A stretch of 64,000 nucleotides of DNA from Defluviitaleaceae bacterium. GTDB taxonomy: Bacteria; Bacillota; Clostridia; Lachnospirales; WRAX01. Under the pieces are notes generated by a model. It worked only from the letters and a program-made list of their open reading frames with translations, made no database searches and was not told the origin of the DNA. The stretch is taken from assembly GCA_009780415.1 (NCBI GenBank), contig WRAC01000001.1, positions 62,001-126,000 of the forward strand, read 5' to 3'. The translations under genes were made by a program, and so were the position numbers. Positions 41,861-50,031 of this stretch are shown in pieces; the first letter of the stretch is position 1; the number at the start of each line of letters is the position of its first letter.

Positions 41861-43597
41861 CTAGTTCCTGTTATAAACCGTCCCGCAGACCGGGTCAACC
41901 GTAATGCTGCTGCCGTCCGAAATCAGCTTCGTCGCGTCCTCCGCGCCCGTAATCAGCGGAATATCCATCGCCACCGCCGCCGCCGCTATGCCCGACGCGC
42001 CGAACTCCTCCTCCGTAACAACCGCGACGGCCCGACGCAGCAGCCGCAGCGCCTCCTTCGTCGTCTTATCGATAACGATGACGCACCCGTCCACAAACTC
42101 CGCGCTTTCCTTGCGCCGGCTGATAACGCAGGCCTTGGAGCCGACGCTCTGCATCCCGTGGCCCACGCCCTTCACGATGGTATCGCCCAGCACCAGCACC
42201 TGCACCATGTTCGTAACCGAACTCTGCTGGGACGACGAGCCCGTCACCACGATAATATCGCCCTCCGCCGCGTGCCCGGATTCCAGCACCTTCTCCGCCG
42301 CGTTCCTGTAAACCGCGCCGCTTTCCTCGTGGTATTCGCTCAGAAGCGGCACCACGCCCCAGCTCATCGCCATCTGCTGATACGTCTTAAACTTGGGCGT
42401 AACGGCGATAATCCGCACGCAGGGCCGGTACCGCGAAATCATCCGCGCCGCCGTCCCGTTAACCGTCACCGTAACGATGGCGACCGCTCCCAGGTCATGC
42501 GCCGCCGAACAAGCCGCGTGGCTTATCGCGTCGGTGATATTATGCTCGATTTTGGCGTTATAACCCCGGAACTGCTCCCTGTAATCAATATTCTCCTCGG
42601 TCTGCTGGGCGATCTTCACCATCGTTTTCAGGCTCTCCACCGGGTATTTCCCGCCCGCCGTCTCGCCGCTCAGCATCAGCGCGCTTGTGCCGTCATAAAT
42701 CGCGTTCGCGATATCCGTAATCTCGGCCCGCGTCGGCCTTGGGTTATTAATCATGCTTTCAAGCATATGCGTCGCCGTAATAACCTTCTTGCCCGCCCGG
42801 TAACACTTTTTAATCAGCGTTTTCTGTATCCCCGGCAGCTCCTCAAACGGGATCTCAACGCCCATGTCGCCCCGCGCCACCATTATCCCGTCACTTACCC
42901 TTATAATCTCGTCAATATTTTCAACGCCCTCGGCGTTCTCAATCTTCGATATCAGCTGGCACCTGATCGGCCCAAGCCCCGCCAGAAAATTCTGGGCCAG
43001 AAAAACGTCCTCCGCCGACCTTACGAAACTAAGCGCGATATAATCCGCGTCGTTTTCATAGGCAAACGTCAAATCCGCCTTATCCGTCTCGCTCAAATAA
43101 GGCATGTCAACGCTGACCCCCGGCAGATTCAAGCTCTTCCTGTTCTTCAGCTCCCCGCCGTAAATCACGCGGCACAGGATATCGCTGCCCTTAACCTCCT
43201 CAACCCTAAGCTCAATCAGCCCGTCGTCAAGCATAACCTTTGTACCCTTTTCAACGTTCCCCGGCAAACCCTCATAAGTTACCGAAACAATCTCCTTCGT
43301 TCCCGGCACGTCCCTTGTAGTCAGCGTAAACTCCGCGCCGACCTCAAGGTTTACCTTGCCCTTCTCAAACGTCCGCACCCTGATCTCCGGCCCCTTGGTA
43401 TCCGCCAAAATCGCCACAGGCCGTTTCAGTTCCTCCCTCAGCTTCTTCAGCGCCTCAATCTTCGCCAGATGCTCGGGATGCGTCCCGTGCGAAAAGTTCA
43501 GCCGCGCCACGTTCATCCCGCCCAGTATCAGTTCCCGCATAATTTCCGGCTTCTCCGACGCCGGCCCTATCGTGCAGATTATTTTGGTTTTATGCAT
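41861..43597 (-). CDS. pyk: Pyruvate kinase with C-terminal PEP-utilising-like domain
   Basis: 578 aa. TKIICTIGPAS, NFSHG, LADTKGPEIR, the Lys/Mg site MVARGDMGVEIP and ATHMLESMINNPRPTRAEI are all present, so the enzyme should be active in glycolysis (PEP + ADP to pyruvate + ATP). The last ~80 residues are the extra domain seen in Bacillus-type enzymes, but the usual SHA motif with the phospho-His is replaced (GASGIAAAAVA), so it cannot be phosphorylated there. Confidence 0.93.
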   Translation of the reverse strand: MHKTKIICTIGPASEKPEIMRELILGGMNVARLNFSHGTHPEHLAKIEALKKLREELKRPVAILADTKGPEIRVRTFEKGKVNLEVGAEFTLTTRDVPGTKEIVSVTYEGLPGNVEKGTKVMLDDGLIELRVEEVKGSDILCRVIYGGELKNRKSLNLPGVSVDMPYLSETDKADLTFAYENDADYIALSFVRSAEDVFLAQNFLAGLGPIRCQLISKIENAEGVENIDEIIRVSDGIMVARGDMGVEIPFEELPGIQKTLIKKCYRAGKKVITATHMLESMINNPRPTRAEITDIANAIYDGTSALMLSGETAGGKYPVESLKTMVKIAQQTEENIDYREQFRGYNAKIEHNITDAISHAACSAAHDLGAVAIVTVTVNGTAARMISRYRPCVRIIAVTPKFKTYQQMAMSWGVVPLLSEYHEESGAVYRNAAEKVLESGHAAEGDIIVVTGSSSQQSSVTNMVQVLVLGDTIVKGVGHGMQSVGSKACVISRRKESAEFVDGCVIVIDKTTKEALRLLRRAVAVVTEEEFGASGIAAAAVAMDIPLITGAEDATKLISDGSSITVDPVCGTVYNRN

Positions 43598-43611
43598 GTT
43601 TTAACCTCCTA

Positions 43612-43695
43612 AAGACCTTGAGGGCACCGCCCCTGTACGCCCGCTTTTTGGGCGTACGGCTCCCGCAAGGAGCTTCGCCCCTTGACCCTTCTGTT
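43612..43695. repeat. Two-hairpin dispersed repeat (family 1), inverted copy with an insert
   Basis: Reads on the - strand as AAGGGTCAAGGGGCGAAG...CCCTCAAGGTCTT. The region between the two stems is enlarged by a nested palindrome GTACGCCC..GGGCGTAC. Lies in the leader of the pyruvate kinase gene. Confidence 0.85.
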
Positions 43696-43758
43696 TTAAT
43701 ATAGATTATATATTATAGCAAGGTGATTTACAATTTTTATTTTACACTGAAAAAGGAC

Positions 43759-43787
43759 TTGCGTAATTGTTATATCCGGCGTATAAT
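43759..43787 (+). promoter_or_regulatory. Antitoxin RNA promoter of TA module 6
   Basis: TTGCGT (43759-43764), 17 bases, TATAAT (43782-43787), pointing toward the - strand toxin. Confidence 0.75.
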
Positions 43788-43794
43788 GGGGATA

Positions 43795-43965
43795 GAATAA
43801 AGTCGGGGGAACGTGTCACCGCTCCCCCTGTCCATTGGCCGCGTTAAATTCTGGATTTAACCATGTCATTGGACCGGCACTTACCGCATTGACGGTTAGG
43901 CTTGCACAACTATTTAATTGAAAATAGTCGCGACACCCTTCCATAAGAGGCGCGGCTATTTTCCT
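43795..43965 (+). ncRNA. Antisense antitoxin RNA of TA module 6 (predicted)
   Basis: RNA of about 170 nt from the promoter above to the hairpin AAAATAGTCGCG / CGCGGCTATTTT (43921-43962). It contains a GGGGGA..TCCCCC hairpin near its 5' end and the block CTTACCGC, shared with the 7-9 kb units. Confidence 0.7.
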
Positions 43966-44045
43966 TTTCTGTCAACGTATACCAGCAAAGCCACAAGGAA
44001 CAAGCCCGCTGTAAATAATATCATTAATATCTCATACGTGGACAC
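43956..44045 (-). CDS. Putative holin-like toxin (Hol-Tox), module 6
   Basis: 29 aa, not in the ORF track. GTG start behind GGGAGGGTGA. Begins MSTYEILMILFTAGLFLVAL and ends VDRKGK, the most typical Hol-Tox sequence in the window. Convergent antisense promoter and shared hairpin as in the other modules, but in the opposite orientation and of diverged sequence. Confidence 0.8.
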   Translation of the reverse strand: MSTYEILMILFTAGLFLVALLVYVDRKGK

Positions 44046-44149
44046 GCTTATCACCCTCCCTTCCGGTTGGATTTGGTTTTTCAACCATCACCGCCTTTCG
44101 GGATGTGCAAGCTGGGAATTAACCGCCCTATGCGTTCATGCGTAGTGAA

Positions 44150-44178
44150 ATTATAACACGTATATAAAATTAATACAA
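44150..44178 (-). promoter_or_regulatory. Toxin promoter of TA module 6
   Basis: - strand TTGTAT (44173-44178), 17 bases, TATAAT (44150-44155), about 100 bases before the toxin start. Confidence 0.75.
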
Positions 44179-44236
44179 CTCGTAATAACCGTTAAAATCC
44201 TCATTTGCACAATGGTGCTGTAAATCAAGTGAGTTT

Positions 44237-44319
44237 AACCACGAAATACACGAAAAAAGAAAATTAAAAAATCGAAATGCTGATGCGTCATGTTCATTGA
44301 TTTCGTGTGTTTCGTGGTT
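44237..44319. repeat. Palindromic repeat D
   Basis: AACCACGAAATACACGAAA and its inverse TTTCGTGTGTTTCGTGGTT (one mismatch) flank 45 bases. It produces the spurious ORF 44170-44358 (NHETHEI-type peptide). No gene. Confidence 0.8.
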
Positions 44320-44381
44320 CATGTCTTTTGTCTTTGTGAAGATAGCAACACTGTACAAATGAGGAATTTAACCGTTTACAC

Positions 44382-44410
44382 TGGACAAAAATCCCAAAAT
44401 CAATTAAAAT
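44382..44410 (+). promoter_or_regulatory. Promoter of the rhamnulokinase-like gene
   Basis: TGGACA (44382-44387), 17 bases, TAAAAT (44405-44410), 17 bases before the start codon: so the leader is nearly absent. Confidence 0.55.
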
Positions 44411-44426
44411 ATACACGGGTGATTTT

Positions 44427-45899
44427 ATGAATGTTGTACTTGCCATAGACCTCGGCGCATCCAGCGGACGCGCCATGCTGTGCTTTTACGAGGACGGGAG
44501 GTTCCGCCTTCAGGAGGCCCACCGCTTTGAAAACATCCCCATAACGCGGGACGGGCGTCTGATGTGGGATTATAAAACGCTTCTGCGCGAGGTTAAAACC
44601 GGCATGAAGAAAGCTTCCGGGGTTACACATATCGACAGTGTCGGCATAGACACCTGGGGCGTGGATTTCGCGCTGGTTACGAAAGACGGCGAAATATTGG
44701 AGGGCCCCGCCCACTACCGCGACACGCGCAAAAACGGCATAAGCGAGGAAGTGTTCAAAGACGTTCCCCCCGAATTTATCTACCGGCGCACAGGCATCCA
44801 ATTTATGGAAATAAATACGTTATACCAATTATACGCGCTGAAAAGGGACAGGCCGGAGCTGTTCGGCCAAGACCTGCGGCTCCTTATGATGCCGGATTTG
44901 CTGGGCTGGTCGCTTACGGGCAAATTCTGCGCCGAGATCAGCATCGCATCCACCTCAAACCTAGTGGACCCCTATTTCAAGCAATGGGACAACGGCCTCA
45001 CGGACAAACTGGGCCTGGGCCCTATTATCCCCTGGTTCCAGAACATCGTACATCCCGGCACCGAACTGGGAGCCGTAAAACCCGAAATCCTTGAGGAGCT
45101 GGGCCTGCCTGACATGCGCGTCATTTCCGTGGCGGGGCACGACACCGCCAGCGCCGTGGCCGCCGTCCCCTACAACCCCGAAAACACGCTGTTCCTGTCC
45201 AGCGGCACATGGAACCTGATCGGCGCGGAGCTGGACGGGCCCGTCCGCTCCGCCGAATCCGCCGCCGCCAACGTATCCAACGAAATCGGCTATGGCGGCA
45301 AGATAAGGTTCTTGAAAAACGTAACCGGATTCTGGCTGGTTCAGCAGGCGCGCGAAACCTTCCGCGCCCAGGGCAAAAGCCTTGATTATGCCGCTTTAGA
45401 GAGCTTGGCCCTCGAATCCGCGGCTTTACGGCATTTTATTGACCCGGACAATCCGGATGTCGCAAGTCCCTGCGACATGCCCGCGCAAATCCGCGCCTGC
45501 TGCCGAAGAACAAACCAATCCGTCCCCGAATCCGACGCGGCCCTGATGCGCTGCATCTACGACAGCCTTGCGCTGAAACTCCGCATGGCGGCGGAAAGCC
45601 TTGAAACAAACAGCGGCAAAACCTTCGGCGCGATCCACCTTGTAGGCGGCGGCACCCAATCCGCCCTCCTATGCCAAACCATAGCGGACATAACGCGCAA
45701 ACGCGTGGACTCAGGCCCCGTGGAAGCCACGGCCCTGGGCAACGCCGCCGCCCAGTTCATAGCAAACGGCACGCTCAAAGACATAGGTGAAGCCCGCCGC
45801 GTAATCCGCGAAAGCTTTGACATTAAGCAATACAATCCGGCCATACCGCACGAAACCGCCGAAATCGCATACACTCGGTTCAAAGCGCTAATCATATAA
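44427..45899 (+). CDS. Rhamnulokinase-type FGGY sugar kinase
   Basis: 490 aa. N-terminal LAIDLGASSGRAML phosphate loop, DSVGIDTWGVDF with the catalytic region, and HLVGGGTQSALLCQTIAD in the C-terminal lobe are typical of RhaB. It phosphorylates L-rhamnulose or, given the adjacent L-fucose isomerase, L-fuculose at O1. Full length for the family (~480-490). Followed after a dispersed repeat by the isomerase gene on the same strand, so the two are likely one operon. No aldolase in the window. Confidence 0.88.
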   Translation: MNVVLAIDLGASSGRAMLCFYEDGRFRLQEAHRFENIPITRDGRLMWDYKTLLREVKTGMKKASGVTHIDSVGIDTWGVDFALVTKDGEILEGPAHYRDTRKNGISEEVFKDVPPEFIYRRTGIQFMEINTLYQLYALKRDRPELFGQDLRLLMMPDLLGWSLTGKFCAEISIASTSNLVDPYFKQWDNGLTDKLGLGPIIPWFQNIVHPGTELGAVKPEILEELGLPDMRVISVAGHDTASAVAAVPYNPENTLFLSSGTWNLIGAELDGPVRSAESAAANVSNEIGYGGKIRFLKNVTGFWLVQQARETFRAQGKSLDYAALESLALESAALRHFIDPDNPDVASPCDMPAQIRACCRRTNQSVPESDAALMRCIYDSLALKLRMAAESLETNSGKTFGAIHLVGGGTQSALLCQTIADITRKRVDSGPVEATALGNAAAQFIANGTLKDIGEARRVIRESFDIKQYNPAIPHETAEIAYTRFKALII

Positions 45900-45908
45900 T
45901 CCAAAAAC

Positions 45909-45968
45909 GAAAGGGTCAAGGGACGAATGTCCCTTGCGGGGGTTTGGGGGCGGCGCCCCCAAGGTCTT
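45909..45968. repeat. Two-hairpin dispersed repeat (family 1), copy between kinase and isomerase
   Basis: GAAAGGGTCAAGGGACGAATGTCCCTTGCGGG...CCCCCAAGGTCTT. Stem 1 is AAGGGACGAATGTCCCTT and stem 2 TTGGGGGCGGCGCCCCCAA, both perfect, so the copy is fresh. It may act as an RNA spacer or processing site within the operon. Confidence 0.85.
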
Positions 45969-45990
45969 AACTTTATAAGGAGGAACCCGA

Positions 45991-47775
45991 ATGACTTACC
46001 CAAAAATCGGCATAAGGCCGACGATAGACGGGCGCTGGGGCGGCGTCCGCGAAGGCCTGGAAGCGAAGACGATGGCGATGGCGAAATCCGCTGAGGAGCT
46101 GATAACGTCGACATTACGTTATCCGGACGGCACGCCCGTGCAATGCGTGGTGAACCCGGGCACGATAGGCGGCGGCGCGGAAGCCGCGAAATGCGAGGAT
46201 TTCTTCGCCGCGAACAACGTAACGGCAACGCTGACGGTCACGCCCTGCTGGTGCTACGGGTCGGAGACCTTCGACATGAACCCGTCTACGGTCAAGGCGG
46301 TGTGGGGCTTCAACGGAACGGAGCGCCCCGGCGCGGTTTACCTTGCCGCCGTAATGAGCGCGTACGCCCAGAAAGGCCTGCCCGCGTTCAGCATCTACGG
46401 GCGCGACGTGCAGGATCTGGACGATAACTCGATCCCGCCGGACGTTAGGGAGAAGCTGCTGGATTTCGCCAAATGCGCGATAGCGGTGGGCTGGATGAGG
46501 AACAAGAGCTACGTGAACTTAGGCGGCGTAAGCATGGGCATCGCGGGCAGTTACTGCAACGAGAGCTTTTTCCAGAAATATCTGGGGATCCGCGCGGAAT
46601 GGGTGGACCTGACGGAGCTGTTAAGGCGCGTAAACCTTGAGATTTATGACGAGGACGAGTACGAGAAGGCGTTTAACTGGATACAGGCGAAGTGCAAAGA
46701 GGGCTTTGACGTAAACGCGGGGAAGGAACTGCCGTGCGTCATAACGAAATCCAAGTATGTCCCGGCTGATCAGGACTGGGCGTTTATCGCCAAGATGACG
46801 GTTATCGTCAAGGACATCCTGTTCGGCAACCCCAAACTGGCGGAGCTGGGCTGGCACGAGGAAGCGCTGGGCAAAAACGCCGTGGCCGGCGGGTTCCAGG
46901 GACAAAGGCACTGGACGGACTGGCTGCCGAACGGCGACTTTACCGAGGCGATACTGGCCTCAACGTTCGACTGGAACGGCGCGCGCGAACCCGTGGCGTT
47001 CGCAACCGAGAACGACACGCTGAACGGCGCCGCGATGCTGTTCGGGAAGCTTGTGAGTGACACCGCGCCCTGCTTCCACGACGTGCGTACATACTGGAGC
47101 CCGGAGGCCGCGGAGCGCGTTTCCGGCAAAAAGCCGGAGGGCAAGGCCGGGGCCGGTTTCATACATCTGATAAACAGCGGCGCGACGGCGCTGGACGGCA
47201 CGGGCGCGGCAAAGGACGCGGAGGGCAGGGGCTGCATGAAGCCCTTCTGGGAAATGAGCGAGGCGGATATCGACGCATGTACGGAAGCGACGCTTTGGTG
47301 CCGCGCGAACTACGAATATTTCCGCGGCGGCGGCTATTCCAGCAACTTTAAAAACGCGGCGGAAATGCCCGTAACCCTGCTGCGCGTGAACATTATCGAC
47401 GGCGTTGGCCCCGTACTCCAAATCGCACAGGGACACACCGTGAGCCTGAACGACCACACCCACAAAACAATCGACCTGCGCACGGACCGCACATGGCCCA
47501 CTACATGGTTCGTGCCGGAGCTGACGGGCAGCGGCCCGTTCACGGATGTCTACAGCGTAATGGCGGCATGGGGCGCGAACCACGGCGTCACGGTCTACGG
47601 CCACGTGGGCGCGCGCCTGATAACCCTGGCCAGCATGCTCCGCATCCCCGTATCCATGTGCAACGTCCCCGCCGATAAATTCTTCCGCCCCCACGTCTGG
47701 GCCGCATACGGCACGTACGACACACAAGCCGCCGACTACAAAGCCTGCGAAACCTACGGCCCGCTCTATAAATAA
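45991..47775 (+). CDS. fucI: L-fucose isomerase
   Basis: 594 aa. MTYPKIGIRPTIDGRWGGVREGLE is the conserved start. Later GVSMGIAGSYCNESFFQKYLG and the metal-site region ATENDTLNGAAMLFGKL (E, D) with NDHTHKTIDLRTDRTWPTTWF (His) support an active Mn-dependent enzyme. It converts L-fucose to L-fuculose. AAGGAGG upstream. Partner of the kinase before it; suggests use of host or plant glycans. Confidence 0.93.
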   Translation: MTYPKIGIRPTIDGRWGGVREGLEAKTMAMAKSAEELITSTLRYPDGTPVQCVVNPGTIGGGAEAAKCEDFFAANNVTATLTVTPCWCYGSETFDMNPSTVKAVWGFNGTERPGAVYLAAVMSAYAQKGLPAFSIYGRDVQDLDDNSIPPDVREKLLDFAKCAIAVGWMRNKSYVNLGGVSMGIAGSYCNESFFQKYLGIRAEWVDLTELLRRVNLEIYDEDEYEKAFNWIQAKCKEGFDVNAGKELPCVITKSKYVPADQDWAFIAKMTVIVKDILFGNPKLAELGWHEEALGKNAVAGGFQGQRHWTDWLPNGDFTEAILASTFDWNGAREPVAFATENDTLNGAAMLFGKLVSDTAPCFHDVRTYWSPEAAERVSGKKPEGKAGAGFIHLINSGATALDGTGAAKDAEGRGCMKPFWEMSEADIDACTEATLWCRANYEYFRGGGYSSNFKNAAEMPVTLLRVNIIDGVGPVLQIAQGHTVSLNDHTHKTIDLRTDRTWPTTWFVPELTGSGPFTDVYSVMAAWGANHGVTVYGHVGARLITLASMLRIPVSMCNVPADKFFRPHVWAAYGTYDTQAADYKACETYGPLYK

Positions 47776-47922
47776 AAACAATCGCTTACCGCAGGGGCGG
47801 GCCCGGTGTCCGCCCCTTACTCAACTTCAATTCAACTTTTTCCCGAAAAACACAACTATTTCCGTATGGTTAAACCCCCAAATTACTGTTAATATTAACT
47901 CATCCGGCAAAGGAGGAGTTTT

Positions 47923-48759
47923 ATGATAGACAACATCAGCGCAGGCGGCCAAATCCTGCTGCTGCGCAAACGTAAGGGCTTTACGCAGGAGGAGCTGGCG
48001 GACAGGCTGGGTATCACCGCCCAGGCAATCAGCAAATGGGAAAACGGCCACGCGCTGCCGGAAACCGCGCTGCTCCCGTTATTGGCGAAGCTCTTGGACA
48101 GTACAATCGACGCGATACTGATGCCCGTTACCGTTAAAGAGGGCGACATAATGTCCTTCGGCAGCTATCAATGGCGCGTTTTGCAGGTAAACGAAGGCGG
48201 CGCCCTGATAATCACGGAAACAACCATCGGCAAGGCACCCTTCCACGACAGCCACACCGGCGTCACATGGGAGAAATGCAGCCTGCGCAAATACCTGAAC
48301 GGGGAGTTTTGCGACAAGTTTACGGACGCGGAGAAATCCCGGATAATAAAGACAAAGCTGAGCGACCGCGACAACCCCTGGTACGGCGTAAGCTGCGGCG
48401 ACCCGACATTTGACAGGATATTTCTGCTGAGCTACGACGAAGTAATCCGGTATTTCGGCGACAGCGGCGATATGCGAGGCAAAAAGGGCTGGTTCTGGGC
48501 GGAGGAAGATAAAATCGCGCCCGCTGACTGCACTTGCCGCCTTAAATACGGCGACTGCATTTTCGACCAATTCAACGATGCCCGCAAAGTCCGGAGTTTA
48601 AGGGGCGACGACGACTGGTGGTGGCTGCGCTCCCCCGGAGGGTATGGCATGCACACCGCCGGCTCAATCGGCTACTTCGGCGAGCTGTTCCTTTGCGGCG
48701 ACGATGCCTGCAGGGTGGACGGCGGCGTTCGTCCGGCCCTGTGGCTCAGCATACAGTAA
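47923..48759 (+). CDS. XRE-family regulator fused to DUF6273
   Basis: 278 aa. Residues ~8-62 XRE HTH (LLRKRKGFTQEELADRLGITAQAISKWENG). Residues ~80-278 a DUF6273 domain: SLRKYLNGEFCDKFT, WWWLRSPGGYGMHTAGS and VRPALWLSI, a formylglycine-enzyme-like fold common in Clostridial surface proteins. Here it is cytoplasmic, so it may serve as a ligand-sensing part. GGAGGAG upstream. Targets unknown. Confidence 0.85.
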   Translation: MIDNISAGGQILLLRKRKGFTQEELADRLGITAQAISKWENGHALPETALLPLLAKLLDSTIDAILMPVTVKEGDIMSFGSYQWRVLQVNEGGALIITETTIGKAPFHDSHTGVTWEKCSLRKYLNGEFCDKFTDAEKSRIIKTKLSDRDNPWYGVSCGDPTFDRIFLLSYDEVIRYFGDSGDMRGKKGWFWAEEDKIAPADCTCRLKYGDCIFDQFNDARKVRSLRGDDDWWWLRSPGGYGMHTAGSIGYFGELFLCGDDACRVDGGVRPALWLSIQ

Positions 48760-48869
48760 AATGGAGGCTTGAAAAGGTTACATAAAATCCATATAGTTTA
48801 GTCTCATATAAAAACGGCGGTGTATTGGCAAGATACACAGCCCACAGATTGTTGACAAACGACGGTTTC

Positions 48870-48888
48870 GGGCGATCACAGATCGCCC
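48870..48888. repeat. Short palindrome GGGCGATC-ACA-GATCGCCC
   Basis: Perfect 8-bp arms in the gap 48760-48969, flanked by CCTACG. Of a type often dispersed in bacterial chromosomes; only one copy here. Confidence 0.6.
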
Positions 48889-48932
48889 CTACGAAGTTCG
48901 CCTGATAAAAAATATATTTTGCCGGCAGTCTG

Positions 48933-48969
48933 ACGCCTATCGGAGTATTATATCCGGCAGGCGTTTTTC
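48933..48969 (+). terminator. Terminator-like hairpin in the convergent gap
   Basis: ACGCCTATCGG / CCGGCAGGCGT imperfect stem followed by TTTTTC on the + strand, just beyond the end of the - strand gene at 48970. Confidence 0.5.
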
Positions 48970-50031
48970 TTACCGCGGCAAAAACTCAGTTGCCGCGGTT
49001 GAACCCGATTCAATAACGCTGACCTTGACGCCCGTCAATAATTCGCCGCTATGGTTGCCTACGTACAGATAATACTCCCCGTCTAAATTAACATCCCGGC
49101 CGGCAGACGGGATTGTATTGATGTAAGGGCCTTCATAGCCATACATATAAGTCGTGTAAAAATACCATTGGCCTGACTGAGACACTCTTTCAGCGTATTC
49201 ACGCCTCAGCCCGGAATATATACGGAAGCCGGAACCGGACTCCGAAGTCACTTCCACAATGTACGAATTATCGCCGCCCATAACTACCTTTGCGACGGGA
49301 AAGGCTTCCCCCGGCGCTATTTCCGCAATATACGCCCCGTCAGAAGCGGTGCCGTCGCCGGGCGGTGAATGGTTAATCCGCCCGTTCGGATGGAAGGTAG
49401 AAAGCGTTACGGTCACATTGCGCAGCCCGTCACTTGGGCTTCCTATGTAAACATAAAAGCTCCCCTCCTGAACATTGCGCGCCGCGACACCGGCGTTGCT
49501 TAACGTGTGGCTTACCTCATAGCCCGGGCTAAGCGTCAGATTGCCCAGATACCAGGGGCTGCCGCTCAATGTCATGATATCGCCGTCCTTAATCGCGCCG
49601 GCAAAGAACGCTCCGACCGTTTCGGAATATATATGGATTTCGTATTCAATATCATCATAAAGCTCTATTTCGGCGATGCGGATCAGCTCACCCGGGGCAA
49701 TATGGTCAAAGCTCAGGTGAAGTATATTAAGACTCCCCCTCAATTCCGCCATCTGCCTATATCTTTCTTCGGAAAGCTCTATAAACCTGTCACGTAATTC
49801 ATTAAGCTCCCTCTCCCTTTCAAGCAGCTCCAGTTCCCTTTCAAGCAGCTCCCTCTCCCTTTCAAGCAGCTCCCACTGCCTTTCAGATAAGCCGGGCGGC
49901 TCCGGCGCGGCTCCGAGCGCCTCAACCTGAGCCGGGCTAAAGTTAAAGCCGATCAAAAGCCCGGCGGAGACGACAGCCGCCCCGATCAGCCCAAACAGCG
50001 CCCTGCCGCTTTTTTTTTGCTTTTTTCCCAA
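48970..50031 (-). CDS. C-terminal extracytoplasmic part of a split BlaR1-like receptor
   Basis: Up to 353 aa from a TTG at 50031. It opens GKKQKKSGRALFGLIGAAVVSAGLLIG (basic stop-transfer plus a membrane helix), then a coiled coil of ELLERER repeats (~residues 45-95) and two similar ~110-residue beta domains (each running PGE...I/V...YVYIG or YYLYVGN). Its frame continues the BlaR1 protein, whose frame ends here: removing one A from the A9 run at 50010-50018 fuses the two. So it is probably not an independent gene. The sensor part is not the penicillin-binding domain of classic BlaR1. Confidence 0.65.
   Translation of the reverse strand: MGKKQKKSGRALFGLIGAAVVSAGLLIGFNFSPAQVEALGAAPEPPGLSERQWELLERERELLERELELLERERELNELRDRFIELSEERYRQMAELRGSLNILHLSFDHIAPGELIRIAEIELYDDIEYEIHIYSETVGAFFAGAIKDGDIMTLSGSPWYLGNLTLSPGYEVSHTLSNAGVAARNVQEGSFYVYIGSPSDGLRNVTVTLSTFHPNGRINHSPPGDGTASDGAYIAEIAPGEAFPVAKVVMGGDNSYIVEVTSESGSGFRIYSGLRREYAERVSQSGQWYFYTTYMYGYEGPYINTIPSAGRDVNLDGEYYLYVGNHSGELLTGVKVSVIESGSTAATEFLPR

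Noticed and set aside
44170-44358. ORF of 62 aa (NHETHEINEHDAS...)
   Set aside because: Arises from the palindromic CACGAAATACACGAAA repeat; overlaps the toxin promoter and has no ribosome site.
46960-47781. 273-aa - strand ORF opposite L-fucose isomerase
   Set aside because: Shadow ORF; the + strand frame is an unmistakable full-length fucI.
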